Made by a program: the position numbers and the translations under genes. From Plotosus lineatus (lineage: Eukaryota > Chordata > Actinopteri > Siluriformes > Plotosidae), in NCBI GenBank assembly GCA_024760905.1, contig CM045729.1, positions 10,136,080 to 10,200,079 of the forward strand: DNA of 64,000 nt, read 5' to 3'. Below are positions 37,058-48,135 of the stretch, one piece after another. Numbering within the stretch: the first letter of the stretch is position 1; every line of letters begins with the position of its first letter. Below the pieces are notes generated by a model that saw only the letters and a list, made by a program, of their open reading frames with translations, searched no databases and was not told the DNA's origin.

Positions 37058-37821
37058 AGTTCATGACGAAGAAACTCTTCTGAATGATGTCACAGCTTTA
37101 TGTTTGTCTGTTATAACGCACTGACACTGGAGACTATTACCATTATTTGGAAGCCAAAACAGACGTTCAGACCAAAGAGTGGCGATAATACAGTCTGGAG
37201 TAAACAAACATCAAACCCTTTCCAGAAATGTTAAAGAAAGCATGTAAACCATCATTCTATTCATGATTTATTTATTATTTATATGTAGTTACTATAGAAA
37301 TGACCAGGATTGTCGGTGTATAGCTATCAGAGCTGTTCTAGGAAATTAATCTACTCCCTCTGAGCTCTCAGAGTCCAGCACTGTGATGTAATACTGTAAA
37401 AGAGTGACATAATGTCAGAACCGTGAAGCAGGGCCTCATACGCCCGTTCAAGGGTCGTGCAGCAGTTCACAGAGGGAACACAGCGCCCCCTGGCGTACAT
37501 GCTGCTCTTTAGCCTCGAGCTCCGACATCAGCTTCGGCATCGCGCGCTTCCCGAATGCCACCGAGGCGCAAAAAAGCGGTTTGAATTCTGTGTCGAGGCC
37601 ATCAGCGACTACTCGAAAACTGATGGTGTGAGAGGGCTGTCTGACAGTTTATTCTCATAAGAGCAGTGTTTATAATTTTTGAAATTAGGATAAATGTAAA
37701 AGATAAAATTCAGGATCTCTCAAAACACTCCGCATCAGGGATGACACAAGGATAAAATCACAAATACAATAATATAAGATTTAAAAACAAAATATTTTCG
37801 ATATTGCTTCGAAATAAAGAG

Positions 37822-37827
<6 letters not shown>

Positions 37828-37878
<51 letters not shown>

Positions 37879-37934
37879 TGAGAGAGCGAGAGAGTGTCTG
37901 TGTGTGTGTGTGTGTGTGTTTGTGTGAATGAGAG

Positions 37935-38012
<78 letters not shown>
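37828..38012. repeat. AG and TG arrays
   Basis: (AG)n at about 37828-37885 followed by interrupted (TG)n to 38012. The Ser-Leu and Thr-His ORF on the minus strand is an artefact. Confidence 0.95.
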
Positions 38013-38094
38013 TGAGAGAGAGAGAGCGAGTAAAGTAAAAACTGATCGGAAAAACAGACCTAAAGGATGAAAAGAGAAAGAAATGCCATTAATT

Positions 38095-39090
38095 TTGTAA
38101 GCCACTTAATCCTAATTAGGATGACAGGGAGACTGGCACCCATCTTGGCCAATGGCCCTGGACAGCTCACCAGGCCAACACCAGGCCCGGGACTCAAACC
38201 CAGCACCTTCCTACTGTGAGGTGGGTGTGTTACCCACTGCAGTGGTTTTCAGTGATTTTCACACTGGATTCTTGAAATATTTAATATACGGTATGTGAGT
38301 CACTCCATTGAATGTAGGCGCTTGTCGCAAGTGTCATATGGTGCTTGTGAGACAAAGCGCGGCTTATTCGGACCTCTGGGTTCTCCAGTTTCCTCCCACA
38401 GTCCAAAAACATGCAGAGTAGACTAATTGAATTGGCTGTTCGAAGTCACCTGTAGGAGCAGTGAGTGTGAGTATGGAATGGTTGCGTGAGTGTTGGCCCT
38501 GCAATGGCCTATTGAGCTGTCCAGTGTGCACCCTACCCTTATTCTGAGTCGGTTAAGATGAGCACCAGCCTCCCTGCGACCCGTTAGGATGAAGCGGTTC
38601 AGAAAATGAATGGATGAAAGACCCCATGGTTGGAGGTTCAGGCTCCTACAGTTATTTTCAGCATTTGGCAGATTCTCTTCTCCATAGCAACTTACAATTT
38701 TCATTTTTATACAACTTGAGTAACTGAGGGTTAAGGGCCTTGCTCAAGGGCCCAACAATGCTGACACAGGGGAATTGAACCGCTGACCTTCAGATTAGTA
38801 AACCATCGCATTATTAAAAACTAAGCCACCACTGCTCCATATCACTGGGTTGTCACTGTCCCCCCAGTGCTCTAACTGGGTTATCAAAGGCTGGTCATGT
38901 CTCTCTCCCTGCCTGTCGTGTGAGGTTCATGTAAAAGAACCAGTGCTGACTTTCGACAAGAGGAGCTGCAGAGCCACCAAGCATGTTTCTGCCCTACGAT
39001 GGCCTGGTGCGAGCTTTTCAGGGTGCCAGCCCCTCTCTGTGACCTTAACTAGGATTAAGTGGTTCAAAAACTGAATGAATGAATGTAGTA
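38095..39090. mobile_element. Cluster of SINE fragments
   Basis: Four pieces lie in a row: 38100-38180 (SINE tail, minus); 38395-38620 (tggcgcagtgg-type body with the standard tail, plus); 38640-38835 (the ttaagggccttgctcaaggg family, minus); and 38845-39085 (tRNA-SINE body with the standard tail, plus, ending in a gaat repeat). Confidence 0.75.
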
Positions 39091-40489
39091 CAATAAAATC
39101 ACGACATTCATGAGTATTGATTTCTAGAAAGTTCTAAATTAAATATAACAGTATATATTATTATAAACAAGTTATATTTTTAAAATATTTTCAGAAGAAT
39201 AAGATTTTAAAACAGAAAATGAACAGAAGAGACACTTCGACGTCACATGACTTACAATAAACATTAAAGATCCAGACAGCAACGTTTTCGTGATTGACAT
39301 TTTTTATTTGCAGGTTGGTAGTACCTCTCTGTGACATCATCAAAGAGCGTTTAGGTCAATTAGTAGGTGATGCCACAGATTCTGTGGGTCATGTGACACA
39401 CTGGTCGGACACAGAGACAAAAAGCCAAAGAGAGACAGGGACACGGCGTCCAGGAGAGAAAGCAGCTGGTGAATATTCTTCTTTCAGACGGGTCTGTGAA
39501 GGGTCACCATAACGGAACATCACTCTCCATCTCACGCTGTCCTCTGCATCTCTCTCCATCATGCCAATCATTAAGGAGAATTGAGTTTGCGCCAATACTG
39601 TGTTCAGATGACTCGGACGATGGAGGCACTTGCTGGTTCGCACCAATCTTGACGGTGTAGCTTGCTTGACAGCAAGAAGCGCAGGAAGGTTGCGGGAGGG
39701 GATATCCACCTCCTGCAGGGGGTGGGACCTCCCCATAAACTCCCCCATAAAATATGGTCAAATTTACAATTGAAATTTGCAACCTGAGTCCATCTAGAGA
39801 CAAGTGTTGATTTCAAAAATGTAAAAATCAGAAGAATTTGTGCGTGCACTGAAAGAATTTTGGTGGTTTTAACTTTTATTGACAGTTCATCGGTAGCTTA
39901 CAATTTATTATTCAACTTGTGAAAGCAACAAGTTCTAATATCAACTCGAAATCAGTCATAAAACTCGTCTTCTGGATCAGAATCACCCGGATACGGTCGA
40001 GGTTGTTAACCAGATGTTCTCATGTACAGTTGTGTATATTCATAGAATGCATTCATTGTGTACTTATGACCACTACAAAGTGGTCGATTTACGCCAAAAT
40101 GTATTTCTGATAGATGCCGAACATTTTGACAGCTGTTTAACATTACATACAAACAAGTCAGAGATTATGGAACTTAAAACAAAACAAAGACAGAATAAAA
40201 TTACTGCTCAGTGCCAATAATTCCTTGCGCCAATCTAAAATAATTTGCGCCTGCCACGTCAGTAAATTTTACAAAGGATGCATCTCTTTTCTCGTCATCT
40301 ATAAATTTTACGGCTGTAATGTCTCGAGTCTATAGACATTTATACATGTTAGGACTGTTACGCCGATCCTCTACATCCACATCCATAACTGTTACAGTCA
40401 TCACTTGTCGTCTCAGTGCACCTGTAACCGTTACATGATTGAGTGTCTAGAATTTGTGGACCACCAACGATTTCCATGTACAGTACATT
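39091..40489. other. Mostly unannotated; short LINE end at 39480-39555
   Basis: 39480-39555 on the minus strand resembles the RTE C-terminus (DAEDSVRWRVMFRYGDP) and may be a diverged 3' end. An exon-like segment after tttttatttgcag at 39314 has an open frame (VPLCDIIKERLGQLVGD) without recognised similarity. The rest is AT-rich with nothing identified. Confidence 0.5.
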
Positions 40490-43400
40490 TCCATGTACTG
40501 AAATCAGGAAAAAAAAATGTCGTTAAAATTCCGGAAGTGCGGGAGCAACTGAAACAGACTGCCAGATAACGCATCCCCATAACACTCTCCGCATGCAGTA
40601 TCTGGGATATCAGAGAGTTGTTGCACAGACTTGTACTGAGTTCAATAATTAGTTGCAACTGTGGGGAAACAGCTGTCCAGGGTACACCCCGAACTCATTC
40701 ACAGTTGGTTGAGATGGGCGCGAGCCTCTCTGAGACTCTTAGGATTAAGTTGCTCTAAAAATGAATGAATGAATAAACTGTGGGAAACTGTTGACTGATT
40801 GCGGTTTGTCGACAAAAGTTTCAGACGAGAGAAAATCAGTTTTACAGTAAACTGCCATAAGAGGTGAAAGAGGTGTCTTGGCTTTTTAATCCCACTTCCG
40901 GTTTCTCAAAAAGATAAAATCCTTCTGCCATGGAATATGAATTGTGTAATGAACAAGGCTGTGTGTATGTGTGTGTGTGGGGGGGGGTATGTTTAAGTCA
41001 CGCGAAACACATCATTATTTTGTCCTGCTCAGAGTCAGCTAAACTCTCCATGCCAACTCTAAGAAGCCTAGAAATCTTTAAATCGTGTTCTAGGATGCAC
41101 AGATATATAATTCTGTACATTTACAGTTCAGCTTTTTCATTTTGACTTTTTCATCCTGTTTATTAAAGGGAAATACAGATAGACATAAAATTCTTCTTCT
41201 GGTTATTAATGGTTAATTTTCTGTGTTTCAAATGAAATGACACAAATAAGATCTTTTCCTTTCAGCTTTTCCCTTCAGGGGTCGCCACAGCGAATCATCT
41301 GCCTCCATCTCACCCTATCCTTTGTATCGTCTTCTCTTACACCAACTGCCTTCATGTCCTCCTTCACCACGTCCATGAATCGTCTCTTTGGTCTTCCTCC
41401 AGGCCTTCTGTTTGGTAGTTCTAACCTCAGCATCCTACTTTGCACATCTCCCTTGTTCTTAAAAATGGGCACCAGCACACTTCTCCATTCCTCTGGCATC
41501 CTCTCACTCTCTAAGACCTTGTTGAATGTTCTTGTCAGGAAATGTACTGCTACCTCTCCTAGACACTTCCATACCTCCACTGGTATGTCATCAGGACCAA
41601 CTGCCTTTCCACTCTTCATCCTCTTTAATGCCCTCCTCACTTCTCTCACTAATCTTTGCTACCTCCTGGTCCTCAACAGTCACCTCTTCTACACTTTTTT
41701 CTCTCTCATTTTCCTCATTCATCAGCTCTTCAAAGTACTCTTTCCATCTTCCCAGCACACTTCTGCCATGAGTCAATACATTTCCCTCTCTGTCCTTAAT
41801 CACTCTCACTTGCTGCACATCCTTCCCATCTCTATTTCTCTGCTGTGCCAACCTGTATAAATCATTTTCTCCCTCATTACTTTCCAACCGAGCATACAAG
41901 TAATCAGACGCGCTTTGTTTGGCCTTTGACACCACTACCTTTGCCTTACGTTCTATTTCCCTGTACTCTTGCTTACTCTCTTCAGCCTCTCAATGTCCCA
42001 CTTCTTTTTAGCGAACCTCTTCCTTTGTACACACTCCTGCACTTCCTCATTCCATCACCAAGTCTCCTTATCTCCTCTCCTTCCAGATAACACATCAAGT
42101 ATTCTCCTACCTGTCTCCCTGATCACATTTGCTCTGGTTGTCCAGTCATCTGGCAGCACTTCCTGACCACCCAAAGCCATTTTCAACTCCTCCTTGAAGA
42201 CAACACGACACTCTTCCTTTTTCAGCTTCCACCACTTTGTCTTCTGCTCTGCCTTTGCCTTCTTCACCTTCCTCACCATCAGCGTCATCCTGCACACCAC
42301 CATCCTATGCTGTTTGGCAACACTCTCACCCGCTACTACTTTACAGTCACTGACTTCCTTCAAATTACATCGCCTACACAAGATGTAGTCTACCTGTGTG
42401 CTCCTACCTCCGCTTTTATAAGTCACCCTATGCTCCTGTCTCTTCTGGAAGAAAGTATTTACCACAGCCATTTCCATCTTTTTTGCAAAATCTACCAATA
42501 TCTGTCCTTCTCCGTTCCTGTCCTGGATACCAAACCTGCCCATCACTTCCTCGTCCCCTATGTTTCCTTCACCAACATGTCCATTGAAGTCTGCCCCAAT
42601 GACCACCCTTTCACCTCTAGGGGTACTCTGCATCACTTCATCTAACTCACTCCAGAATCTCTCCTCTTCTAGCTCAGATCCTGCCTGTGGGGCATAAGCA
42701 CTAACAACATTAAGCATCACGCCTTCAATTTCTAACTTGAGACTCATCACTCTGTCTGACACTATTTTTACTTCGAGAACATTCCTGACAAAAGTCCGCC
42801 TTCAAGATGACTCCTACTCCATTTCTCTTCCCATCCACACCATGAAAAAACAGTTTAAAGCCTGCTCCTAAGCTTCTAGCCTTGCTACCTTTCCACATGG
42901 TCTCCTGAACACACAGTATGTCCGCCTTCCTCCTCTGCATCATGTCAGCCAGCTCTCTACCTTTTCCTGTCATAGTTCCAACACTCAGAGTCCCGACTTT
43001 CAGTCCGAGACTCATGCCTTTCCTCTTCTCTCTCTGCCTACGGACACGCCTCCCGCCTGTCCTTCTTCGACGTCTTCGACCAACAGGAGTCCAATTTCCA
43101 CCAGCACCCTGTTGGTTAACAGCACTGATTGCGGTTGTTGTTCACCCGGGCCTCGACCGATCCGGTATGAATTTCTTTGATATGACTCGCATGTTTTATT
43201 TGGCATGTTTTACACCGGATGCCCTTCCTGACGCAACCTTCTGCATTTATCCGGGCTTGGGACCGGCGTGAGGGAGAGACACTGGCTTGTGCCCCTCCCT
43301 CACGGCTGCACTGACAAAAATAAGATCTGTGCTGAAGTTATGAATTTCGCTGAATAGCATACAAGATAGTACAATGAATTATTATTTTATTCTGCTGCAT

Positions 43401-43990
43401 GAGAACACAGGAAAAACAAACTATAATAATTTTAATTATTTATTTTTAACTTTCGAAATGACATTTTTGAAACTCGTTTAAAGTTAAAATACTTTTATTA
43501 TCTTTAAAAACATGAAGTCGATATTGTGTAGATTTGTTTGTATTTGTTCGGAAGGTGTTTTGTTACATTTCCAGAAGAACATTCAGGGTTTTATATGACA
43601 TTGAGTGAAGAATTACCTTGAGTTTATAGAATGGATATGCTCTCTTGTCACAAAATTTTGAACTAATCAGATCTCACAATTGCTATGTATTATATATTCA
43701 AAACATTTTTGTCATAAAAAGGCAACTTGTGTGCTACTTTTATTGTATTATTAAGGCTGAACAAGTACAAATAAATCCATAATATTATAAATAGAACTTA
43801 CTGCTTATGACACGGTTCAAGGTTTGAGTCAGGCTTTCCTCTCAAAACCATCATTTTTGCAAATTTATTAGAATATTACACTGATTTACAACAGGATGAT
43901 TTTGTCAGGATTCCATTTCTGAAAAGAGAAATGCAAAATCTGGAACTAGTTGGGAGATACGAGCGATTATTCAAAGGGAGCGTATGTGGA
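40490..43990. repeat. Duplicated block with RTE insertion, partner of 10770-12250
   Basis: Outside the RTE (41255-43317) this matches 10770-12250 closely. It ends at about 43990, where an inverted copy of 15640-16390 begins. Confidence 0.9.
41255..43317 (-). mobile_element. RTE-clade LINE with both ends, RT core deleted (copy 3)
   Basis: An 11-bp target duplication (aaataagatct) lies at 41244-41254 and 43318-43328. The 5' end (minus sense, from 43317) matches the full-length RTE. The endonuclease is readable in two frames (42725-43015 and 42055-42762; LNV-type start, QETMW, ADFNGHVGEGN, VDYILCRRC). The linker follows at 41591-41935 and 41275-41649. Then KNKGDVQS joins directly to RMLRLELPNRRPG, so about 1.1 kb with RT motifs A, B and C is deleted. 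The ends and target duplication show that it inserted whole or already deleted. Confidence 0.92.
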
Positions 43991-43992
43991 AT

Positions 43993-44700
43993 TTGAGTAA
44001 ATCTGTAGCATTAATATTCCTAATATTTATAGTTATGAAGTTTGACTGCACTTGAAACTTTGTTGTAATGATAAAAAGCACAAAACAGGAATTACTTGAC
44101 ACCTAAGTTCTCAACAAAATCTTTATTTATCTTAACAAAGATCTCATTATTATATTTAGTACGTATACTGAAACAGTGAAAAAGTAACCAAGGAAACACA
44201 AAACACCTTAAAACCTCTACATTTCCCTGGAAAAAAGAAACATGTAAATTGAATGTTGAAAAAGAAAATAATGTAATCACCACATCGAAGTATTTTGGGA
44301 TTCATTTTTAAACAGTGTGGCCAAAATTGCCTGACTAATTAGTCCCAAACTTTCTATTTTCTAAAAACACCAACAAAATCAGAATTATTAAAAAGTCGGT
44401 TCCACTCGAACTTGATCATAAATTGAGCTGCTGCAAATTAAGCAACAGCACCAGGAGATTTATCAAAGTTTATACAAATATGACGATCCTACTGTTGAAC
44501 AAAAGGAGAAGTGCTGTTTTTTTTTAGCATGACCACAAAATGATTAATGAGTTTGTTAAAAAAAATACAGATTCTGAGCATCTTATGATGAAACAAGCAG
44601 AGGTGGAAAATAAATTGATAACATACAGTTGATCGTGTATAAACAGTCGATTATTTTCAGCTCCAAGCAAAACACCCCCTGGAGGTGAGTCATGATGTGA
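43993..44700. repeat. Inverted duplicate of 15640-16390
   Basis: Reverse-complement match over about 700 bp with small indels. No coding content is recognised. Confidence 0.85.
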
Positions 44701-44825
44701 GGGGCGTGGCTCTACTGAAGTGGAGGAGTACTGTGTGATCATTTGCCTGGAAAAACTCATTTGGCCTGTTTTATAGAGGGGAACTCTGCATTGCAATAAT
44801 GTAATAATAAGGTTAATAATCTCTC

Positions 44826-46590
44826 TCATTTGTGAACAACAGTTTGGCATTTGTGAACAACAGTTTGGTTTCATGCCAAGAAAGAGCACCACAGATGCAA
44901 TGTTTGCTTTGAGGATGTTAATAGAGAAGGACAGAGAAGATCAGAAGGAATTACATTATGCCTTTGTGGATCTGGAAAAAAGCATATGACAGGGTGCCAA
45001 GAGAAGAACTGTGGTATTGCATGAGGAAGTCTGGAGTGGCAGAGAAGTATGTTAGAGGAGCAGGACATGTATGAGAGATGCAAGGCAGTGGTGAGGTGTG
45101 CTGTCGGTGTAACCGACGAATTCAAGGTGGAGGTGGGACTGCATCAAGGGTCAGCTCTGAGCCCCTTCTTGTTTGCTATGGTGATGGACAGGCTGACAGA
45201 CGAGGTTAGACAAGAATCTCCATGGACTATGATGTTTGCAGATGACATTGTGATTTGTAGTGAGAGCAGAGAACAGGTGCAGGAAAATCTAGAGAGGTGG
45301 AGGTATGCCCTGGAAAGGAGAGGAATGAAGGTTAGCCTCAGAAAATCAGAATACATGTGTGTGAATGAGAAGGACCCAGGAGGAACGGTGATGTTACAGG
45401 GAGCAGAGATAAGAAAGGTGGAGGATTTTAAGTACTTTGGCTCAACAATCCAGAGCAATGGAGAGTGTGGAAAAGAGGTCAAGAAGCGTGTGCAGGCAGG
45501 TTGGAATGGTTGGAGAAAAGTGTCCGGTGTGATGTGTGATAAGAGGGTATCGGCAAAAATGAAAGGAAAAGTGTACAAGACGGTGTTGAAGCCAACGATG
45601 TATGGGTTAGAAACAGTGGCCCTGGGGAAAAGACAAGAGGCAGAGCAATGGAGAGTCTAGTGGCAGTGGTGGTCTAGTGGTATAGGGCGCTGGATCGCTG
45701 ATCCAAAGGTTGTGGGTTCGAGTCCCACTTTCCACAAGGTTGTCACTGTCCCCCCCAGTGCGGCTAACTGGGTTATCATAGGTGGGCCATGTCTCTCACT
45801 GTCTATGGTGAGAGGCATGTAAAAGAACCATTGCTGACTTTTGTAAAGAGTAGGCTGCAAAGTTGTCAGCATGTTTCTGTCCCTTGCTAAAAAGGGTTGT
45901 GACAGGAAGGGCATCCGACGTAAAAACCTCTGCCAAATCAAATGTGCGAATCAGATGATTCGCTGTGGCGACTCCTGAGTAAAAGGGAAAAAGCCGAAAG
46001 GAAGACAGACAGACAGACAGGCTCAACAATCCAAGCAATGGAGAGTGTGGAAAAGAGGTGAAGAAGCGTGTGCAGGCAGGCTGGAATGGTTGGAGAAAAG
46101 TGTCCAGTGTGATGTGCGATAGGAGAGTTTCAGCAAGAATGAAGGGAAAAGTGTACAAGATGGTGGTGAGGCCAGCGATGTTGTATGGCTTAGAAACAGT
46201 GGCGCTGAGGAAAAGGCAGGAGGCAGAGCTGGAGGTAGCGGAGATGAAGATGTTGAGGTTCTGTCTGGGAGTAATGAGGATGGATAGGATCAGAAATGAG
46301 TATATCAGAGGGACAGCCCATGTAAGATGTTTTGGAGACAAAGTCAGAGAGGCTAGATTGAGATGGTTTGGACATGTACAGAGGAGGGATAGTGAGTATA
46401 TTGGCAGTAGGATGCTGAGGTTGGAACTACCAGGCAGAAGGCCTCGAGGAAGACCAAAGAAGAGATTTATGGATGTGGTGAAGGAAGACATGAAGGTCGT
46501 TGGAATCAGAAAAGAAGATGCAGAGGACAGGGTGAGATGGAGGCAGATGATTTGCTGTGGCGACCCCTGAAGGGAGCAGCCAAAAGTAAA
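44826..46590 (+). mobile_element. RTE-clade LINE in two overlapping parts (copy 4)
   Basis: Part one, 44826-45657, encodes RT from the RKSTTDA region through motif B (LHQGSALSPFLF) and motif C (FADDIV) to GKRQEAE; a frameshift near 44985 breaks motif A. Part two, 46020-46590, starts again upstream at the GSTIQ region and runs to the CGDP end. About 210 bp are present in both. A full-length SINE lies between them. A 21-bp tandem repeat (catttgtgaacaacagtttgg) sits at 44828-44868. Confidence 0.85.
45658..46012 (+). mobile_element. tRNA-derived SINE with RTE-type tail, full length
   Basis: The head 45660-45735 is tRNA-like (ggcagtggtggtctagtggt, then B-box-like gggttcgagtcc). The body 45750-45880 is shared with the standard-tail SINE. 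The tail 45892-45995 is made of two RTE pieces: one matches the RTE 5' end at 48207-48263 (caggaagggcatccgacgta, gccaaatcaa, gcgaatca) and the next matches the RTE 3' end (gatgattcgctgtggcgact). A (GACA)n run follows. Movement by RTE machinery is inferred from the shared end. Confidence 0.9.
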
Positions 46591-46791
46591 AGAAAAAGAA
46601 GAAGGTTAATAATCTCTCTGCCCCTGATAGAATTTCTAAACAGGGGGTGCTGGTATACAAGAAGAAATGAAGAGTGCTCAGCTGATCTCTATATCATCCC
46701 TGAGAAATAATATCACAACCCATCACAACATTCAACATTTCTTCAGGGTCCGAGGATCTGAAATTCACCTTTCACTGACTGGTACTAGAAG

Positions 46792-47060
46792 GGCGTGGTG
46801 GCGCAGTGGTTCACATTTTCACCTCACAACAAGAAGGTCCTGGGTTTAAATTCTGCGCTTGGGTGTTTCTGTGTGGAGTTTGCATGGTCTCCCTGTGCCT
46901 GTGTGGGTTTGCTCCAGGTACTCCCGTTTCCTTCCACAATCCAAACCATGTACCGTATGCTGATTGGCAGTTCCAAAGTTCTTCTCGGTGTGATAGTGAG
47001 TGTGAATGGTTGTTCGCGTGTTGGCTCTGTGAGAGACAGGAAAGCTGTTCAGGGTGTATT
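46792..47060 (+). mobile_element. SINE of the tggcgcagtgg type
   Basis: It starts gggcgtggtggcgcagtggt, continues with gtcctgggtttaaattctgc and gtgtggagtttgcatggtct, and ends near 47060 without the standard tail. A common fish repeat. Confidence 0.75.
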
Positions 47061-47154
47061 CAACAGCCTTACATGTGTTTTGCTTCTTGCATGACTCGGT
47101 TGACTGTACCCCTTAAAATATTGCATCTTAAAATAAATACAGGAGTCTTCTTCT

Positions 47155-47480
47155 ATCCTTTCGGCTTTTTCCATTTCTCAGGAGTCGCCACAGCGAACCA
47201 TCTGATTCTCACATTTGATTTGGCAGAGGTTTTTACGTCGGATGCCCTTCCTGTCACAACCCTTTTCACAAGGGACAGAAACACGCTGACAACTTTGCAG
47301 CTCCTCTTTTACTAAAGTCAGCAATGGTTCTTTTACAACCATCTCACCATGAACAGTGAGAGACATGGCTGACCTTTGAGAAACCAGTTAACTGCATTCG
47401 GGGGACAGTGACAACCTGTTGAGAGTGGGGCTTGAACCTCCAACTTTCTGTCAATTAATCTGGAGTCCCTGACGATCATG
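47155..47480 (-). mobile_element. tRNA-derived SINE with RTE-type tail
   Basis: Minus-sense copy with the RTE tail (ggagtcgccacagcgaacca, gtcggatgcccttcctgtca), the body, and a diverged head up to about 47480. Confidence 0.82.
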
Positions 47481-47843
47481 ACATCAATGGCCCCGCCTCC
47501 CTAGGCTACTGACAGATAGTTTCCTGTTCCGAGTTGATGTGCATGAAATGAACACTTTCACTGTCCAGTGGTGTTTGTAGCTTCTGTAATACTGTGCACG
47601 ACAGGGCTCTAGTAGCTACTGTAACCCTGTGCATCACAGAGCAAGTCTTTGGAAGCATCCATAAAGATCTCAAAGCAGGAAGTGATTGAAGTTCGGTGAG
47701 GAAACTGCTTTGAAGACGAGAGAATGACTGTGAAGATTTCTTCCCGGTGTTGCCATTTTATCATAAAACTGAGCTCGGCATGCATGAAGTCAATGAGTCA
47801 AAAAAACATAAAATAAATAAATTTTTTAAAATGTAAAAAAAAT

Positions 47844-47904
<61 letters not shown>

Positions 47905-48135
47905 GGCTCATGTACAACAGTGGTCGGGAACCTTTTTGACTAAGAGAGCCAAAAAAAAAAAAAAAAACAATTTAAAATCTAGTCCTCTGAGAGCCATTTT
48001 TTTTTCATACTGAGACCAAAAATTTTAGATTATATAGACGAGTATAATAATAATGATTATTATTATTATTGTGATTATGTATTGTTATTATTATTTATTA
48101 ATATTTTATTGTTTTTGTTTGCTTTAATCAGTAAT
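47481..48135. other. Spacer with CT array and hAT terminus fragment
   Basis: A (CT)n array lies at 47845-47898. 47922-48000 resembles a hAT end (cagtggtcgggaaccttttt, gagagcc) without its partner. The remainder is AT-rich with no gene. Confidence 0.6.

Larger units (their letters stand above)
28582..37580 (-). pseudogene. rsph14: Radial spoke head 14-like gene, disrupted
   Basis: Four coding pieces match the armadillo-repeat protein RSPH14. About 37422-37580 encodes VAFGKRAMPKLMSELEA and LCELLHDP, then a 1-bp gain near 37450 shifts the frame. 34325-34335 (after a ttttcag acceptor) encodes DCLE and is cut off from 28945-29036, which continues with RLSVLLRDNDILVRIKTTEV and ends at a gtgaat donor. 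28582-28838 encodes RDAVLQCNALKPLLKLL, CRANVHRVLKMMSEIP and YTLRSCVRQDARTALA. Phases join correctly between the pieces. The protein is part of the radial spoke of motile cilia. A LINE with a nested hAT (29037-34313) splits one exon. The downstream exons were not found before 26 kb. Identity rests on recalled family sequence and on the order and phase of exons. Confidence 0.82.

Noticed and set aside
37457..37660. Plus-strand ORF of 67 aa
   Set aside because: Antisense of the rsph14-like exon; no similarity of its own.
39294..39512. Open segment after a good acceptor
   Set aside because: No matching donor or similarity; too little support to call an exon, noted only within the region entry.
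45660..45735. tRNA genes (also 7480, 16840, 60420, 12480)
   Set aside because: A- and B-box-like motifs are present but the rest does not fold as a tRNA and continues into SINE bodies; these are SINE heads.
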